Shown here: one piece after another, positions 1 through 10,502 of the stretch
How positions within the stretch are numbered: the stretch's first letter is position 1
Layout of the letters: each line of letters starts with the position of its first letter
Source of the DNA: Cynocephalus volans
Taxonomy: Eukaryota > Chordata > Mammalia > Dermoptera > Cynocephalidae
NCBI RefSeq assembly: GCF_027409185.1
Contig: NC_084463.1
Location: 53,996,907-54,060,906 of the forward strand
DNA length: 64,000 bases
Reading direction: 5' to 3'
Program-made: the position numbers and the translations under genes
The notes under the pieces: generated by a model
What the model was told of the DNA's origin: nothing
What the model saw: only the letters and a program-made list of their open reading frames with translations
The model's database searches: none

Positions 1-804
1 GTTCTATGGAGAAAAATTCTTTGATCATCTATGTAGAAATTAAGAAAGTTCTTTCAAAACACATTCCATGTTTCTTTTACAGCATATAGATTAAAAGTCA
101 TCACTCCATCCTAAAAATGAAAAGCTGAAGAGACTGAAAAATCAACAACTCTTCTTGGATACATAAGAGAGAAAAGGACACAAGGCAAACCACTGTCCCC
201 AAGACTAGACAGGCAAGCAGGCAAATGCAGAGCCATGGCTTACAGGGGCAGAGACTCATGAGCAGAAACCCCCAGGGAAACCAGTGTCTGAGCAGATAAT
301 CCTGAACTGTGACTGGCAAATTGCTGGAGGATCGGTGTGAACAACTCAGAATTAAAAGCTCCAGGGAAACCCAGTCATATGTGGGCCACCACAATATTAT
401 ATAATTCAACTTCAAAAGCTAGACCAGGTTCCTACAGGAAAGAGTAAAAAAAATTCCCGTCCTTTCACCTGTGGGAGGGTAAAAGGGACCATTCTGAAAT
501 ATGCCAGTGCACTCAGTTTGTTCTTCTTAACAAGGCCTGCCCTCAGGAGAAACCACTCAACCACAGCCTATCCTGCTGTAGTATTATCAGAGCCTAGATC
601 ACCTGCATGAAGGGAAATACCCAACTCCAGCCCACTCCAGCCTTCCACATGGAAGAAGGAAAATATACAGTTCCAGCCAACTCCAGCCATCCTGTCTCCC
701 CTAAGGAATGAAAAAACAAATTGAGAAACACTTGTAAACTTTACAGTCCAAAGACAGAGGCCCATTAAAAGAACAAGACTCAATCAAAGCACTAAAGACA
801 ACTC

Positions 805-1168
805 TGCTACGGTCTGAATATTTGTGTCTCCCCTCCCCCCAACAAATTCTTAAGTGGAAACCAAATCCCCAATGCAGTAGAATTAAGGGATGGGGCCCTT
901 ATGAGGTGACTAAGTCATGAGGGCAGAAGTCCTCATGACAGGGATTAGTACCCATATACAAAGTCCAAGGAAAGCTTCTTTGCCCCTTCCACCATGTGAG
1001 GACACAAAGCAGGCACTGTCTGTGAGGAATGGGCCCTCACCAGACACCAATATCATGTAGCCTGATCTTGAACTTTCCAGCCTTCAGAACTCAGAACACT
1101 AATTTTCTATTGTTTATACATTGCCCATGCTTAGGTATTCTGTTATAGCAGCCTGAATGGACTCCACA
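805..1168 (+). mobile_element. Solo LTR, MaLR type (MLT1/MST-like), inside the L1
   Basis: Starts TGCTACGGTCTGAAT and ends near GAATGGACTCCACA. It contains the phrases typical of MaLR LTRs (GATGGGGCCC, TCATGAGGGCAGA, CCATGTGAGGACACA, CCCTCACCAGACACC). It splits the 5' part of the surrounding L1, so it inserted later than the L1. No clear target duplication survives. Confidence 0.7.
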
Positions 1169-1229
1169 CCTTCCCCTTCTCCACACCTTACCACCACGTT
1201 ACTGAATGAATATTGACAGCAGTTCCTTT

Positions 1230-2160
1230 TACATGTAACATCATGTGTGGCTAAAAATAAAAAGTAAGGCATTCTAAAAGACAACAAACACAATTTGAAG
1301 CAAAAGAACAAGGCTGATGTTAAAATTACCAGAAAGAGAATTTGCAAAAACTCTGATTAGTATGCTAAGTGCTCAAATGGATAAAGTAAACCTCATTCAA
1401 AAATAGATGGGCAATGTAAGCAGAGACAGAAGCCCTATGGTAAAAAGAAAAAAGAAAAAAAAAAAAAAGAAATACTAGAGATCAAAGATATTGTAAAAAC
1501 AATGAAGAATGTCTTTTTTTATTAGTAGACATTACATGACTGAGGAAAGAATCTCTGAGCTTAAGGATACATCAATAGAAACTTCAAAAACTGCAAAGCA
1601 AAGAGAACTAAGACTGAATAGAACAGACCCTAATAACCACGGAAAGTACAACTACCAAAGGTGATACACAGAACAGAAACAATGTCAGAAGGATGAGGGG
1701 AATGAGAGAGAGAGAGAATGAAATATTTGAAAAAATAATGTCTGAGAACTTCCACAAAAATTAGACACTAAATAAAAGTTCAGGTAGATCAGAGAACACC
1801 AAGAAGGATAAATGCCAAATATCTATACCTAGGCATGCAATTTTCAAACTATAGGAAATCGAAGATAAAAATCTTCAAGAAGACAGGGGGGTAATAAACA
1901 TCTTAACTATGCACAAAAAAGATATGAATTACATCCAACATCTCCTCAGAAAACGTTTAAGCAAGAAGAGACCAGAGTAAAATATTCAAAGTGTTGATTA
2001 AAAAACCCCACCACCCTAGTTCTGGACCCTGTAAAAAGATGTTTTTGGAAAAACAAAAATTGAAGAAATGTGTTGCCAGTAGACCCGTCTTGCAAGAAAT
2101 GCTAAAAGAAATCTTTACAGAGCAGAATGATATAGCTCAGAAGCCTGGATCTACATAAAA
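1230..2160 (+). pseudogene. L1 ORF1 remnant (RNA-binding chaperone of L1)
   Basis: The region is A-rich with the coiled-coil-type purine-rich composition of L1 ORF1. It contains stretches typical of the ORF1 centre and C-terminus, for example the part around 1,740-1,860 (AATGTCTGAGAACTTCC, CACCAAGAAGGATAAATGCC) and the end near 2,070-2,110. Stops occur in all frames and a short A-rich expansion sits at 1,441-1,470. In live L1 this protein binds the L1 RNA and forms the ribonucleoprotein; here it cannot be made. Confidence 0.6.
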
Positions 2161-3078
2161 CAAAGAAGAGCATTAAAGAAGGAATAAGTGGAGGTAAAAT
2201 AAAACCTTTTTTATTCTTAATTAATCTAACAGGTTAACAGGTTGTATACAATAGTAACAATGTATACAATTATGTATGCTTTTAGACATACACACAGATA
2301 CATAGTTATGTAAACACATATAAGTAAAACGAAGTGTAAACAATGGTACAAGGCAAAGGAGGACGAAAGAAAAGAATCAGGATGTTCCTTATGTTATTAT
2401 GAGGTAGTCACACTGGATGTGAAGTGGTACAGTGTTAATTTAAAGTGGACTTGGATTAGGTGTAAATGTGTATTTCAATCTTCAGGGCAACTAGTAAAAA
2501 AATAAGCATAAGTATAAAGAATGCTCACAAAGAAGAAAAAATGGAATTATATAAAATGTCCATTTAGCATCATAAAAGGAAGAAAGAATGGAAGACAAAA
2601 ATAAGAACAAAGAAAAAGGACAATAAATAGAAAAGAGTAAAAAACATGGTAGATATTAACCCAACTATATCAATAATCACTTTCAATGTCAATATTCTAA
2701 CTCCACCAATTAAAAAACAGACTGTCAGAGTGGACCAAAATACAAGAGCCAACTATACGTTGTCTACAAGTAACCCACAATAAATATACAGACATATATA
2801 TTCAAAGTAAATGGGTGGAGAAAAATATGCAGTGTTAACACTATCCAAAAGAAAGCAGGAGTAGCTATATTGATTTTTGACAGAGCAGATTTTAAAGCAA
2901 AGAAAGTTATCAGGGATGAAAAACAGCATTACATCAGGATATAGGGATTAAATCTCCAAGAAAATCCTTAACAGGTATCTGCCTACAAACAGATTGTCAA
3001 GAACTGCAAGGAAAAATAGATAAGTCCACCATCACAACTGGAGACTTCAACACCTTATATCGAAAAAGAACAGATCCA

Positions 3079-3189
3079 GGGCTGGTCAGTTAGCTCACTT
3101 GGTTAGAGCACAGTGCTGATAACACACCAAGGTCAAGGGTTCAAATCCCCTTACCAGCCGGCCACTAGAAAACAAACAAAAACAAAAGC
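3079..3189 (+). mobile_element. tRNA-Ile-derived SINE
   Basis: The head reads GGGCTGGTCAGTTAGCTCAC, with A-box-like and B-box-like (GGTCAAGGGTTCAAATCC) elements of a tRNA promoter, and ends CCAGCCGGCCAC plus an A-rich tail. It lies in the L1 ORF2 endonuclease region. Confidence 0.85.
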
Positions 3190-3809
3190 AGACCTATCAG
3201 GAGGAAAATTAGTAAATACATAGTTAAATTCAAAAGATCTGGGCATAATTGATATCTATAGACTACTTCATCCAACAACAGAAAAAATATGCATTCTTCT
3301 CAAGCTCACATGGAAGAATCACCAAGACAGACCATGCTCTGGACCATAAAACACAGTAAGAAATTTAAAATAATAGAAGTCACACAATGTATGCTCTCAG
3401 ACCACAATAAACTTAAAGCAGAAATCAGTAACAAAAAGATAACTGAAAGATCCCCAAATAGAGTGAGGTTAAACAATACACTCTAAATAATGAGTCACAG
3501 AAAAAAAATCTCAAATTAAAAAAAAAAATTTAACCTCAAAAAAAAAGAAAATACAGCTTATCAAAATTTGAAGGATACAGCAAAAGCAGTGCTTGAAGTA
3601 AATTTGTGGCATTGAATGGATATATTAGAAAAGAAGAAACATCTACAATAAAAGATGTAAGTTTCTCCCTTTAGAAATGAGTAAAAACAGGCAAATTAAA
3701 TTCAAAGTTAGCAGAAGAAATAATAAGAATTGAAGCAGAATCAATAAAATTGAAAACAGAAAATCAAATACAACAAAGCTGGTTCTTTAAAAAGACCAAT
3801 AAAATTGAT

Positions 3810-3980
3810 GGGCCGGTCCCCTGGCTCACTCGGGAGAGTGCAGCGCTGATGGCGCTGAGGCTGCAGGTTCAGATCTTATATAGGGATGGCTGGTTAGCTC
3901 ACTGGCTGAGTGTGGTGCAGCCCAAACCCTGCCGAGGGTTGCGATCCCCTTACAGGTCAAAGAAAAAAAAAAAAAAAAAA
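3810..3980 (+). mobile_element. Dimer-like tRNA SINE with 16-base target duplication
   Basis: Two tRNA-like modules are joined by ATATAGGGATGGC and followed by a poly-A run. The copy is flanked by perfect direct repeats GACCAATAAAATTGAT at 3794-3809 and 3981-3996. The clean duplication inside a decayed L1 shows the SINE is much younger than its host element. Confidence 0.9.
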
Positions 3981-6062
3981 GACCAATAAAATTGATAAAC
4001 CTATAGCCATGCTATCTAAGAAAAAACAATGGAAGACAGAAATTACGAATACCAGAAATGAAAGAGAGGACATCACTACAAATCCTGTGGACATTAAAAG
4101 GATCATAAAAAAAATACTGTGAACAACTCTCTTTGCACACATTTGATAACCTATATAAAATGGGCTAATTTCTCAAAAGACACTATTTAGCAAAACTCAC
4201 ACAAGAAAAACGACACAATCTGAATAGGCCTGTATCTATTAAGGGAATTGAGTCTATAACTAATAATCTTCAAAACAGAAAGCACCAGACTTAGATGTGT
4301 TCACTGGTGAATTTGCTCCAACATTTAAAAAAGAAATTATACCAATTCCCTACCATTTATTTCAGAAAATAGAAGCAGATGAGATATTCATTTCCTAAGG
4401 ACAGCATTACCTCAATACCAAAACCAGACAAAGATATTTCAAGAAAAAAAACCTACAAATCATTATTCATAGATATTCTGTGAATACCTATGCAAAAATC
4501 CTCAACAAAATATTAGCAAGTCCTATCCAACAATGTATGAATGAATTATAAACCAGAACCAAGTGGGATTTATTCCAGGCATGCAAGCCTGGTTCAACAT
4601 TTGCACATCAATTAATGTAATCCATCAAATCAGAAGACTGAAAAAGAAAAACTGCATGACCATATTAATAGACACAAAATATATTTGATAAAATACAGCA
4701 CCCATTCATGATAAAAACTCTCAGTAAACTAGAAACAGAAGGGAACTTCCTAAACTTGGTAAAGACTACCTACAGAAAACTACAGCTAACATTATACTTA
4801 ATGGTGAGAAACTCAAAGCTTTCCTACAAGATAGTAACAAGACAAGTACGTACTCTCTCACCACTACCTTCAAAATCATACTGGAAGCACCAGCTAATGC
4901 AGTAACACACATAAAAATAAATAAAATAAAATAAAAATAGATTGGAAATAAATAAAATTGTCTTTGTTCACGATTATCTGATTGTCTATGCTGAAAATCC
5001 AAAGAAAGACAAAAAATATCCTGGAACTAATAAGTGATTATAGTAAAATTGTAGGATACAAGGTATATGCCAGCAATGACCAAGTGAAATTTCAAACAAA
5101 AAACACTATTTACATTAGTACCCCCAAAATGCAATAGTTGCAAATCATAGATCTTATAAGAAATTAACATCCAGAAAACTCAAAGAACACCTGCAACTCA
5201 ACAAAAACAATTAACATGATTTAAAAATGGGCAAAGGACTCACAGACATTTATCCAAAGATGATATACAAATAGCTAGCAAGCCTATGAAAAGATGGTTA
5301 ACATCACTAAATGCAAATCAGAAACACAATGAGATATCACTTCACACCCAATAAAAAATAACACGTGCTGGCAAAATTGGAAGATTGGTACACTGTTAGC
5401 AGGAATGTGAAATACTTTAGTGACTGTGGAAAATAATACAGTGGCCTCTCAAAACACCAGAAATAGAAGTATCATATGATTTAGAAATCCAACTTCTATG
5501 CATATATCCAAAATAATTGATAACAGGATCTCAAAAGGATATTTGTACACCCATGTTCATAGCAGTATTATTTACATAGCCAAGAGGTGGAAGCAACGAT
5601 TCACTCATGAATGAATCCATGGAAGCATCCATGACTGAATGGATAAACAAACATATATACATATAAATGTATATACATATAAATGATTTAATCATATACA
5701 TGATATATACATACAAAGGAAGATTATTCAGCCTCAAAAAGAAAGGAAATCTTGACATGTGATATGACATGAAACCCTGAGGACATTATGCAAAGTAAAA
5801 TAAGCCACTCAAAAAACGACAAATATTGTATGGTTCCACTAATATGAGTTAAATTATTACAGACACAAAGTTGAATGGTAATTACCAGAGACTGGGAGAC
5901 GGACAAGATTGAGAGTTGTCACTTAATAGGTATAGCTTTAGTTTTCCAAGATAACTTTAGTTTTCTACTGCCCAATGGTCAACAGTACTTCAAGGTTAAA
6001 AATGGTTAAGATGGTAAAGTTTATGTTATGTGTTTTTTTTAGCAAAATTAAAAATTAAATTA

Positions 6063-6159
6063 TTTTAAATATTTTAAAAAGCCAATAGATGAATGAAAGT
6101 GAAATATTTTTTTAATTTGATTAACCAAAAAGAAATTAGAAAAAGAAAAACAAAGGACC
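6063..6159. other. AT-rich junction, nothing recognised
   Basis: This AT-rich stretch lies between the 3' end of the long L1 and the next L1 fragment. The left limit of the segmental duplication lies at its right end. Confidence 0.4.
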
Positions 6160-6517
6160 AAAATACAGTTGAGACAAATAGAAAATAAGTAACAAAATGG
6201 CAGATCTAAATCCAATCTTATAAGTAATCCATTTAAATGTAACTGGACTAAAAATTCTACTTGTCAGAGACTGTCAGATGTGGTAGGAAAGTACAGACCA
6301 AAAATATGCTATCCGGAGATATGCACTTCAAATACAAAGACAAAAAGAGACAAAGTAAAAGGATGAAAAAGATATACTGCACAGACACTAATTATAAAAA
6401 GCTTAAGTGGGTATTAATACTAGCCAAAAGAGACTTCAGGACAAAATGTTTATTACCAGAAATAAAGTACTTTCATAATAATAAGAGGATCATATGTGAG
6501 GGTGATACAACAATTTC
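6160..6517 (+). mobile_element. L1 fragment (ORF2 endonuclease part), split by a later LTR
   Basis: Resembles the start of L1 ORF2, with a short open piece at 6,261-6,527 that is not a gene. It continues at 7,265-7,811 after two later insertions. The same fragment without those insertions is present at 36,060-36,850, which shows the insertions came after the duplication. Confidence 0.65.
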
Positions 6518-6522
6518 GTGCC

Positions 6523-7025
6523 TGTGAAGGTTAATTTTAGGTGTCAACTTGGTTAGATGAAGGAATGCTGAGAAACCTGGTAAAGCAATCTTTTAAGGTG
6601 TGTCCATGAGGGTGTTTCCAGCAGAGATTAGTATGACAGTCTGATGGATGGGATGGGAAAGACCCACCCTCAATGTGGGTGGGAACCATCCAATCTGTTG
6701 GGGGTTTGGAGAGAACAAAAGACAGAGGAAAGAGGTGAAGCTTGCTCTTTCTGCTGGAGCTGGGATACACTCTTCTTTCCTGTCCGTGGACATCAGAGCT
6801 CAAGACTCTTCAGTTTTTGGGTTCCAGAACTTACACCAAAGACACCACAAGCTTCCCTGGTTTTGAGGCGTTTGGACTTGGACTGAGCCATGCTACCAGC
6901 ATCCAGTTTATAGATAGCCTATTGTGGGACTTTTCTTCATAGTCACATGAGTTAATTTCCCTAATAAATCCCTCTCGTAACATATCATATTGATTCTGTC
7001 TCTCTAGAGAACCCTGACTAATACA
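6523..7025 (+). mobile_element. Solo LTR, ERV-L type (MLT2-like), with 5-base target duplication
   Basis: Begins TGTGAAGGTTAATTTTAG and ends GAACCCTGACTAATACA. GTGCC flanks it on both sides (6518-6522 and 7026-7030). It contains the GTCAACTTGG, AATGTGGGTGGG and CTCTAGAGAACCCTGACTAA phrases typical of this LTR group. It is absent at the matching point of copy B (near 36,400). Confidence 0.8.
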
Positions 7026-7052
7026 GTGCCTAAACACAGAGCCTCAGAGTGT

Positions 7053-7264
7053 AGTCATGAATCACTTGATGACTGGGAGACATTCTGAGAAATGTGTCAT
7101 CAGGCGATTTTGTTCTTGTGCCACCATCAGAGTGTACTTAACAAAAACCTAAATGGTATAGCCTACTACACACCTAGGCTATACAGCGTATACTACTGCT
7201 CTGATCAACATTATATATGCAGTCTGTGGTTGACAGAAAAGTCGTCATGTGGCATATGACTGTA
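7053..7264 (+). mobile_element. Non-autonomous DNA transposon remnant (Tigger/mariner-like)
   Basis: The ends resemble an inverted repeat: TAGTCATGAATCACTTGATG at the left and GGCATATGACTGTA at the right. The GCCTACTACACACCTAGGCTAT core is a common mammalian short DNA-transposon sequence. Only about 210 bases remain. The exact family was not determined. Confidence 0.6.
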
Positions 7265-7811
7265 CCTGAAACAAAAAACAACAGAACTAAATTGGGAAAC
7301 TGAAAAGTCCACAATTAGAGTTAAAGAATTATTATTCTTCTCTGAGTGATGGAACTACCAGACAACAAAATCAGAAAGAAGCCTGGCCGGTTGGCTCAGT
7401 TGGTTAGAGAGCAGCCTTATAACACTAAGGTCATGGGTTCAAATCTCAGAACCAGCTCACCAAAACAAACAAACAAACAAACAAAGAAACAAAAAACCAA
7501 AACCCTAACAGATCTAAACAACAAAATCTTAAACTAGTTATATTTATAAAGCTCAATGTGGAGCAGTCACCAAGGCAGACAGACATGGAATGATATAACA
7601 AGTCTCAAGTCTGAAATCTTAAAAGTATGTTCTCTGACCACAGTAAAATTAAGTTATTACCCAGCAATAACAAAAGTCCAGAACAGCCTCAAATATTTGA
7701 AAATAAAATAATATACTTTGGAACAACCTGTGAATCAAAGAAGTATGCACAAGGGAAATTGGAATGTATTTGGAACAGATATATTGTAACAATGACATTT
7801 CTGGCAAATTA
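7265..7811 (+). mobile_element. L1 fragment, continuation
   Basis: Continuation of the fragment at 6,160-6,517, with the SINE at 7,381-7,500 inside. It ends at AAAGGTGGCCACA, exactly where a MaLR LTR starts. The same junction is present in copy B (36,850-36,870), which is one of the proofs of shared ancestry. Confidence 0.65.
7381..7500 (+). mobile_element. tRNA-Ile-derived SINE
   Basis: GCCTGGCCGGTTGGCTCAGT head, GGTCATGGGTTCAAATC B-box, then a CAAA-repeat tail. The matching site in copy B (about 36,540) lacks it. Confidence 0.85.
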
Positions 7812-8600
7812 AAGGTGGCCACAACTTCTTTCCTACTCACTTCTCTGTGGTAGAAACTTGTCTGGCCTTAGTGACTTGTTTGGTCAACAAAACATAGCAA
7901 AACCGGCATGTTAGGACTTCAGAGGCAAAGCTTCAACAAGTCCCGCAGCTTCATTAGTATATCTTGGAATGCTAATTTGGGGGAAAGCTAGTCACTGTGT
8001 AGGAAATTCAACCACCCTGGTGGGGAACCACATGGAAAAACCATAGTAGGTATGCTCACTGACAGCCCCAATGAGTCTTTGCAGCACCCACTGACAGCAG
8101 CCCACTTGATATGACCCTTCCCAAGTGCTACCTTACCACACCTGTATGGGAGATAAGCCAGCCAGCAAGACTCCCTAAGCCAAAGAGCCAGAAATAATAT
8201 ATTTTTAAGTTGCCATGATTTAGGGGTGTTTTTTTCAAGCTGAATAGATAACTGAAACAAATTTGTTACCTGGAAATGGGGTGCTGTGGTAATAAACAGC
8301 TACAACATTTGGTATTGGCTGTGAGACTGAGCAGAAGCTGGGCCTCAAGGAGACCATCTATGCCAGCTGGAAGGGTATCAAGATTCTTGGTGAGGACCTG
8401 GGAAACAGAGAAATCTCACTGAAAACCGAGGGGAAAAAAGTCATGTGTGTTATGTACTGGAGGACTGTGGGCCACACTATTGCCTGTCATAACATGGAAA
8501 ACTGAAAAGGTATGTCACCATGTCAGGAGTCTGCTGAAGGAGATCTCTGAGTAGAATGTGGATAGTGCTACCTGACCTCCTCTCTCTGCTATTAAGAAAA
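7812..8600 (+). mobile_element. MaLR LTR (MLT1-like) and probable internal part
   Basis: The stretch 7,812-8,275 has the MLT1 pattern, ending in TTTTTAAGTTGCCATGATTT and AGATAACTGAAACAAATT. The following part to about 8,600 (CCTGGAAATGGGGTGCTG onwards) resembles MaLR internal sequence. The frames are closed. It may be one partner of the recombination that shortened copy B. Confidence 0.55.
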
Positions 8601-8787
8601 AATGAAAAGACAGAAAAACTAAAGAAGAATTTTTAGAGAAAATATATAGAAGCCAACACTTGCTAGGTTTAAAATAAAACTATTTTTCATTCCCAGTTTT
8701 ATCCAACAAAATATTTTCAAAGTAAGAAATGGGTTTTTGGTAAGAATCAAACCCAGTGTTTTGTTAAAAAGATCAAAAATATTTTCA
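8601..8787. other. No recognised feature
   Basis: A short AT-rich stretch with no open frame or recognised repeat. Confidence 0.3.
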
Positions 8788-8872
8788 GGACTAGATGGTT
8801 AGCTCAGCTGGTTAGAGCACAGTGCTAATAAAACCCAGGTCCAGGGACCAATCCCAGTAATGGCCAGCCACA
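8788..8872 (+). mobile_element. tRNA-Ile-derived SINE, diverged
   Basis: GGACTAGATGGTTAGCTCAG head and a B-box-like GGTCCAGGGACCAATCC. The tail is ATATAT-rich rather than poly-A. Confidence 0.75.
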
Positions 8873-9531
8873 AGGAATATATATATACATATTGTTTCAG
8901 CACTGTAAGGACCTTAGGGTGTGACACACAGGTAGTGCCTAAGAAAACCATAGGGCTTCTAAGGACATCAACCCATAGCATCGTTGGACAGAAGAGGACA
9001 GAGATAAAGGGCCTGTCTCAGAGAGTGTGGGTCAGCTCTGGTCTGATGGATTTTACTACACAGGAAGCCCATGTCTTTTAAAGAAGTGATTACACTGAAT
9101 CATTTCTTGTATCAAAAGGCCAGAGTCAGAAAATAAAAATAAAAGGAGGCTATTGGATCCCCAACTTACTGTAAGCATGAAATAGACAAAAGTTGTTCAG
9201 GTGCAAACCCAGGCATCGAAGGGAAAAGGGTATGGACAGAGAATAGCGAGACCCTAGAGGGCAGAGTGAAGAGCATGAGGCATTTTTTCCAGAGACCAGG
9301 ACTAGACCCTAATCAAAAACCTGCAGCAGGTGCCCAATGGGAATAACTAACACTTCCAGACCAGTGCCTGCAGGGTGCCTCCCCTTTCCCCCAACCCTGT
9401 CTGAAGGGAAGTGTTCGCCTGTTCATGCCAGTGTCCTGTGAGCTGGGTGTGTGTGAAGGGGCAGGTGACAGACCATTGGACCTGATTTAGTTTGGCTTGC
9501 AGCCAGCTGCATAATAGCAAAAGATTTCTGA
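8873..9531. other. Unassigned non-coding DNA
   Basis: Moderately GC-rich sequence without a long open frame. I recognise no repeat family. It belongs to the 5 kb of copy A that has no partner in copy B. Confidence 0.3.
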
Positions 9532-9637
9532 GGCTGGCTGGTTAGCTCACTTGGTTAGAGTGGCGCTAATAACACCAAGGTCCAGGGTTCAATCCCAGAA
9601 CCACCGAGCCACCAAAAAAAAAAAAAAAAAAAAAAAA
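9532..9637 (+). mobile_element. tRNA-Ile-derived SINE
   Basis: GGCTGGCTGGTTAGCTCACT head, GGTCCAGGGTTCAATCCC B-box and a 23-base A tail. Imperfect flanking repeats (AGATTTCTGAGG and AAATTCTGGGG) suggest the target duplication. Confidence 0.85.
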
Positions 9638-10082
9638 TTCTGGGGTCTTTGAGTGGGGAAAAGTATATTTTGTGTCAGTAGAAATGTTGACAGATGGCAA
9701 ATTAAAATGTGGTTTATTAAAGATTGCTGCAAATTCATAGTATTCCTCTAATTGAGTTATACAATCTAATTGCCCTCCCCTTGAATCAATGCTGGTCTTA
9801 TTGATGTGCTTGACTAAGTGAATATGGTGGAAGAGATGCTTTGGGACTTCGGAGGGGAGATCATAAGAAAACCTTGCACCTTTTCCCTGGGTCTTTTGGA
9901 CACTTACTCTAAAATAAGCCAGCAAGTCTCATTACTGAGACTGCCAGTCTGTGAGAAAATACCAACTTGACATGAAGAGAAGGCTAGATGTCAGCTCTAT
10001 GTCCCCAGTCACTAGTGTCCTTCCAGCTGAGATCAGAGACATCATGTAGCAGACCACACTGCCTTGAAGCAGACCAGAGACA
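9638..10082 (+). mobile_element. MaLR LTR (MLT1-like) remnant
   Basis: The phrases ATTGCCCTCCCCTTGAATC, GGTGGAAGAGATGCTTTGG and GCCAGCAAGTCTCATTACTG follow the MLT1 pattern. The ends are blurred. It abuts a younger LTR at 10,088. Confidence 0.5.
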
Positions 10083-10087
10083 TCGTG

Positions 10088-10497
10088 TGTTTTAGTCCAT
10101 TTTCTGTTGCTATAACAGAAATACCTGAGACTGGGTAATTTATAAAGGAAAAGGTTTATTTGGCTTATGATTCTGGGACAGCTGCATCTGGCAAAGGCCT
10201 CAGGCGGTTTCTACTCATGGCGGAAAGTAGCAGGCAGCCGGCGGGTACGGGCATATAACATGGTGAAGAGAGGAAGCAAGAGAGACAGAGAAGGTGCCAG
10301 GGTCTTTTTAAGCAACGAGCTCGCGCGGGAACTAATAGAGCGAGACCTCACTCATTAATCCCCCTTCCCCCAGGGAGAACATTAATCCATTCGTGAGGGA
10401 TCCGCCCCCATGACTCAATCAGTTTCCAACACTGCCACATTGGAGATCCAAATTTCCACATGAGTTTTGGAGGGTACAACACATCCAAACTCCGTCA
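10088..10497 (-). mobile_element. Solo LTR, MaLR (MST-like), with 5-base target duplication
   Basis: Minus-strand LTR running TGACGGAGTTTGGATGTG to TGGACTAAAACA. TCGTG flanks it on both sides (10083-10087 and 10498-10502). It keeps CpGs (AGCTCGCGCGGG near 10,320) and an AATAAACC signal near its 3' end, so it appears younger than neighbouring MaLR copies. Confidence 0.85.
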
Positions 10498-10502
10498 TCG
10501 TG

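Larger units (their letters stand above)
2640..5930 (+). pseudogene. L1 ORF2 remnant (endonuclease and reverse transcriptase)
   Basis: Degenerate ORF2 in the expected order. Endonuclease-like sequence runs from 2,640 to 3,490, including a 65-codon open piece at 3,289-3,486 with an SDH-type endonuclease motif. The linker and RT regions follow (3,600-5,200) and the C-terminal part runs to about 5,930. Many frameshifts and stops are present. Two SINEs interrupt the frame. The known role of the family is target-primed reverse transcription; no activity is possible from this copy. Confidence 0.7.
1..6062 (+). mobile_element. Old, nearly full-length L1 LINE (interrupted)
   Basis: Sense-strand L1 running from the window edge to about 6,060. 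Bases 1-804 and 1,169-1,230 look like its 5' part, 1,230-2,160 is ORF1-like and 2,640-5,930 is ORF2-like. It is interrupted by an LTR (805-1168) and two SINEs (3079-3189, 3810-3980). Recognisable ORF2 landmarks include the run ending SDHNKLKAEISNKKI near 3,400-3,450 and the late-ORF2 stretch around 5,230-5,900. Every frame is broken by stops and indels, so it is dead. The density of damage suggests an L1M-class element older than the SINEs inside it. The 3' end is AT-rich without a clean poly-A tail. Confidence 0.8.

Noticed and set aside
3079..3160. Functional tRNA-Ile gene
   Set aside because: The tRNA-like head is followed by SINE body and an A-rich tail, repeated about twenty times in the window. 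The cloverleaf is incomplete.
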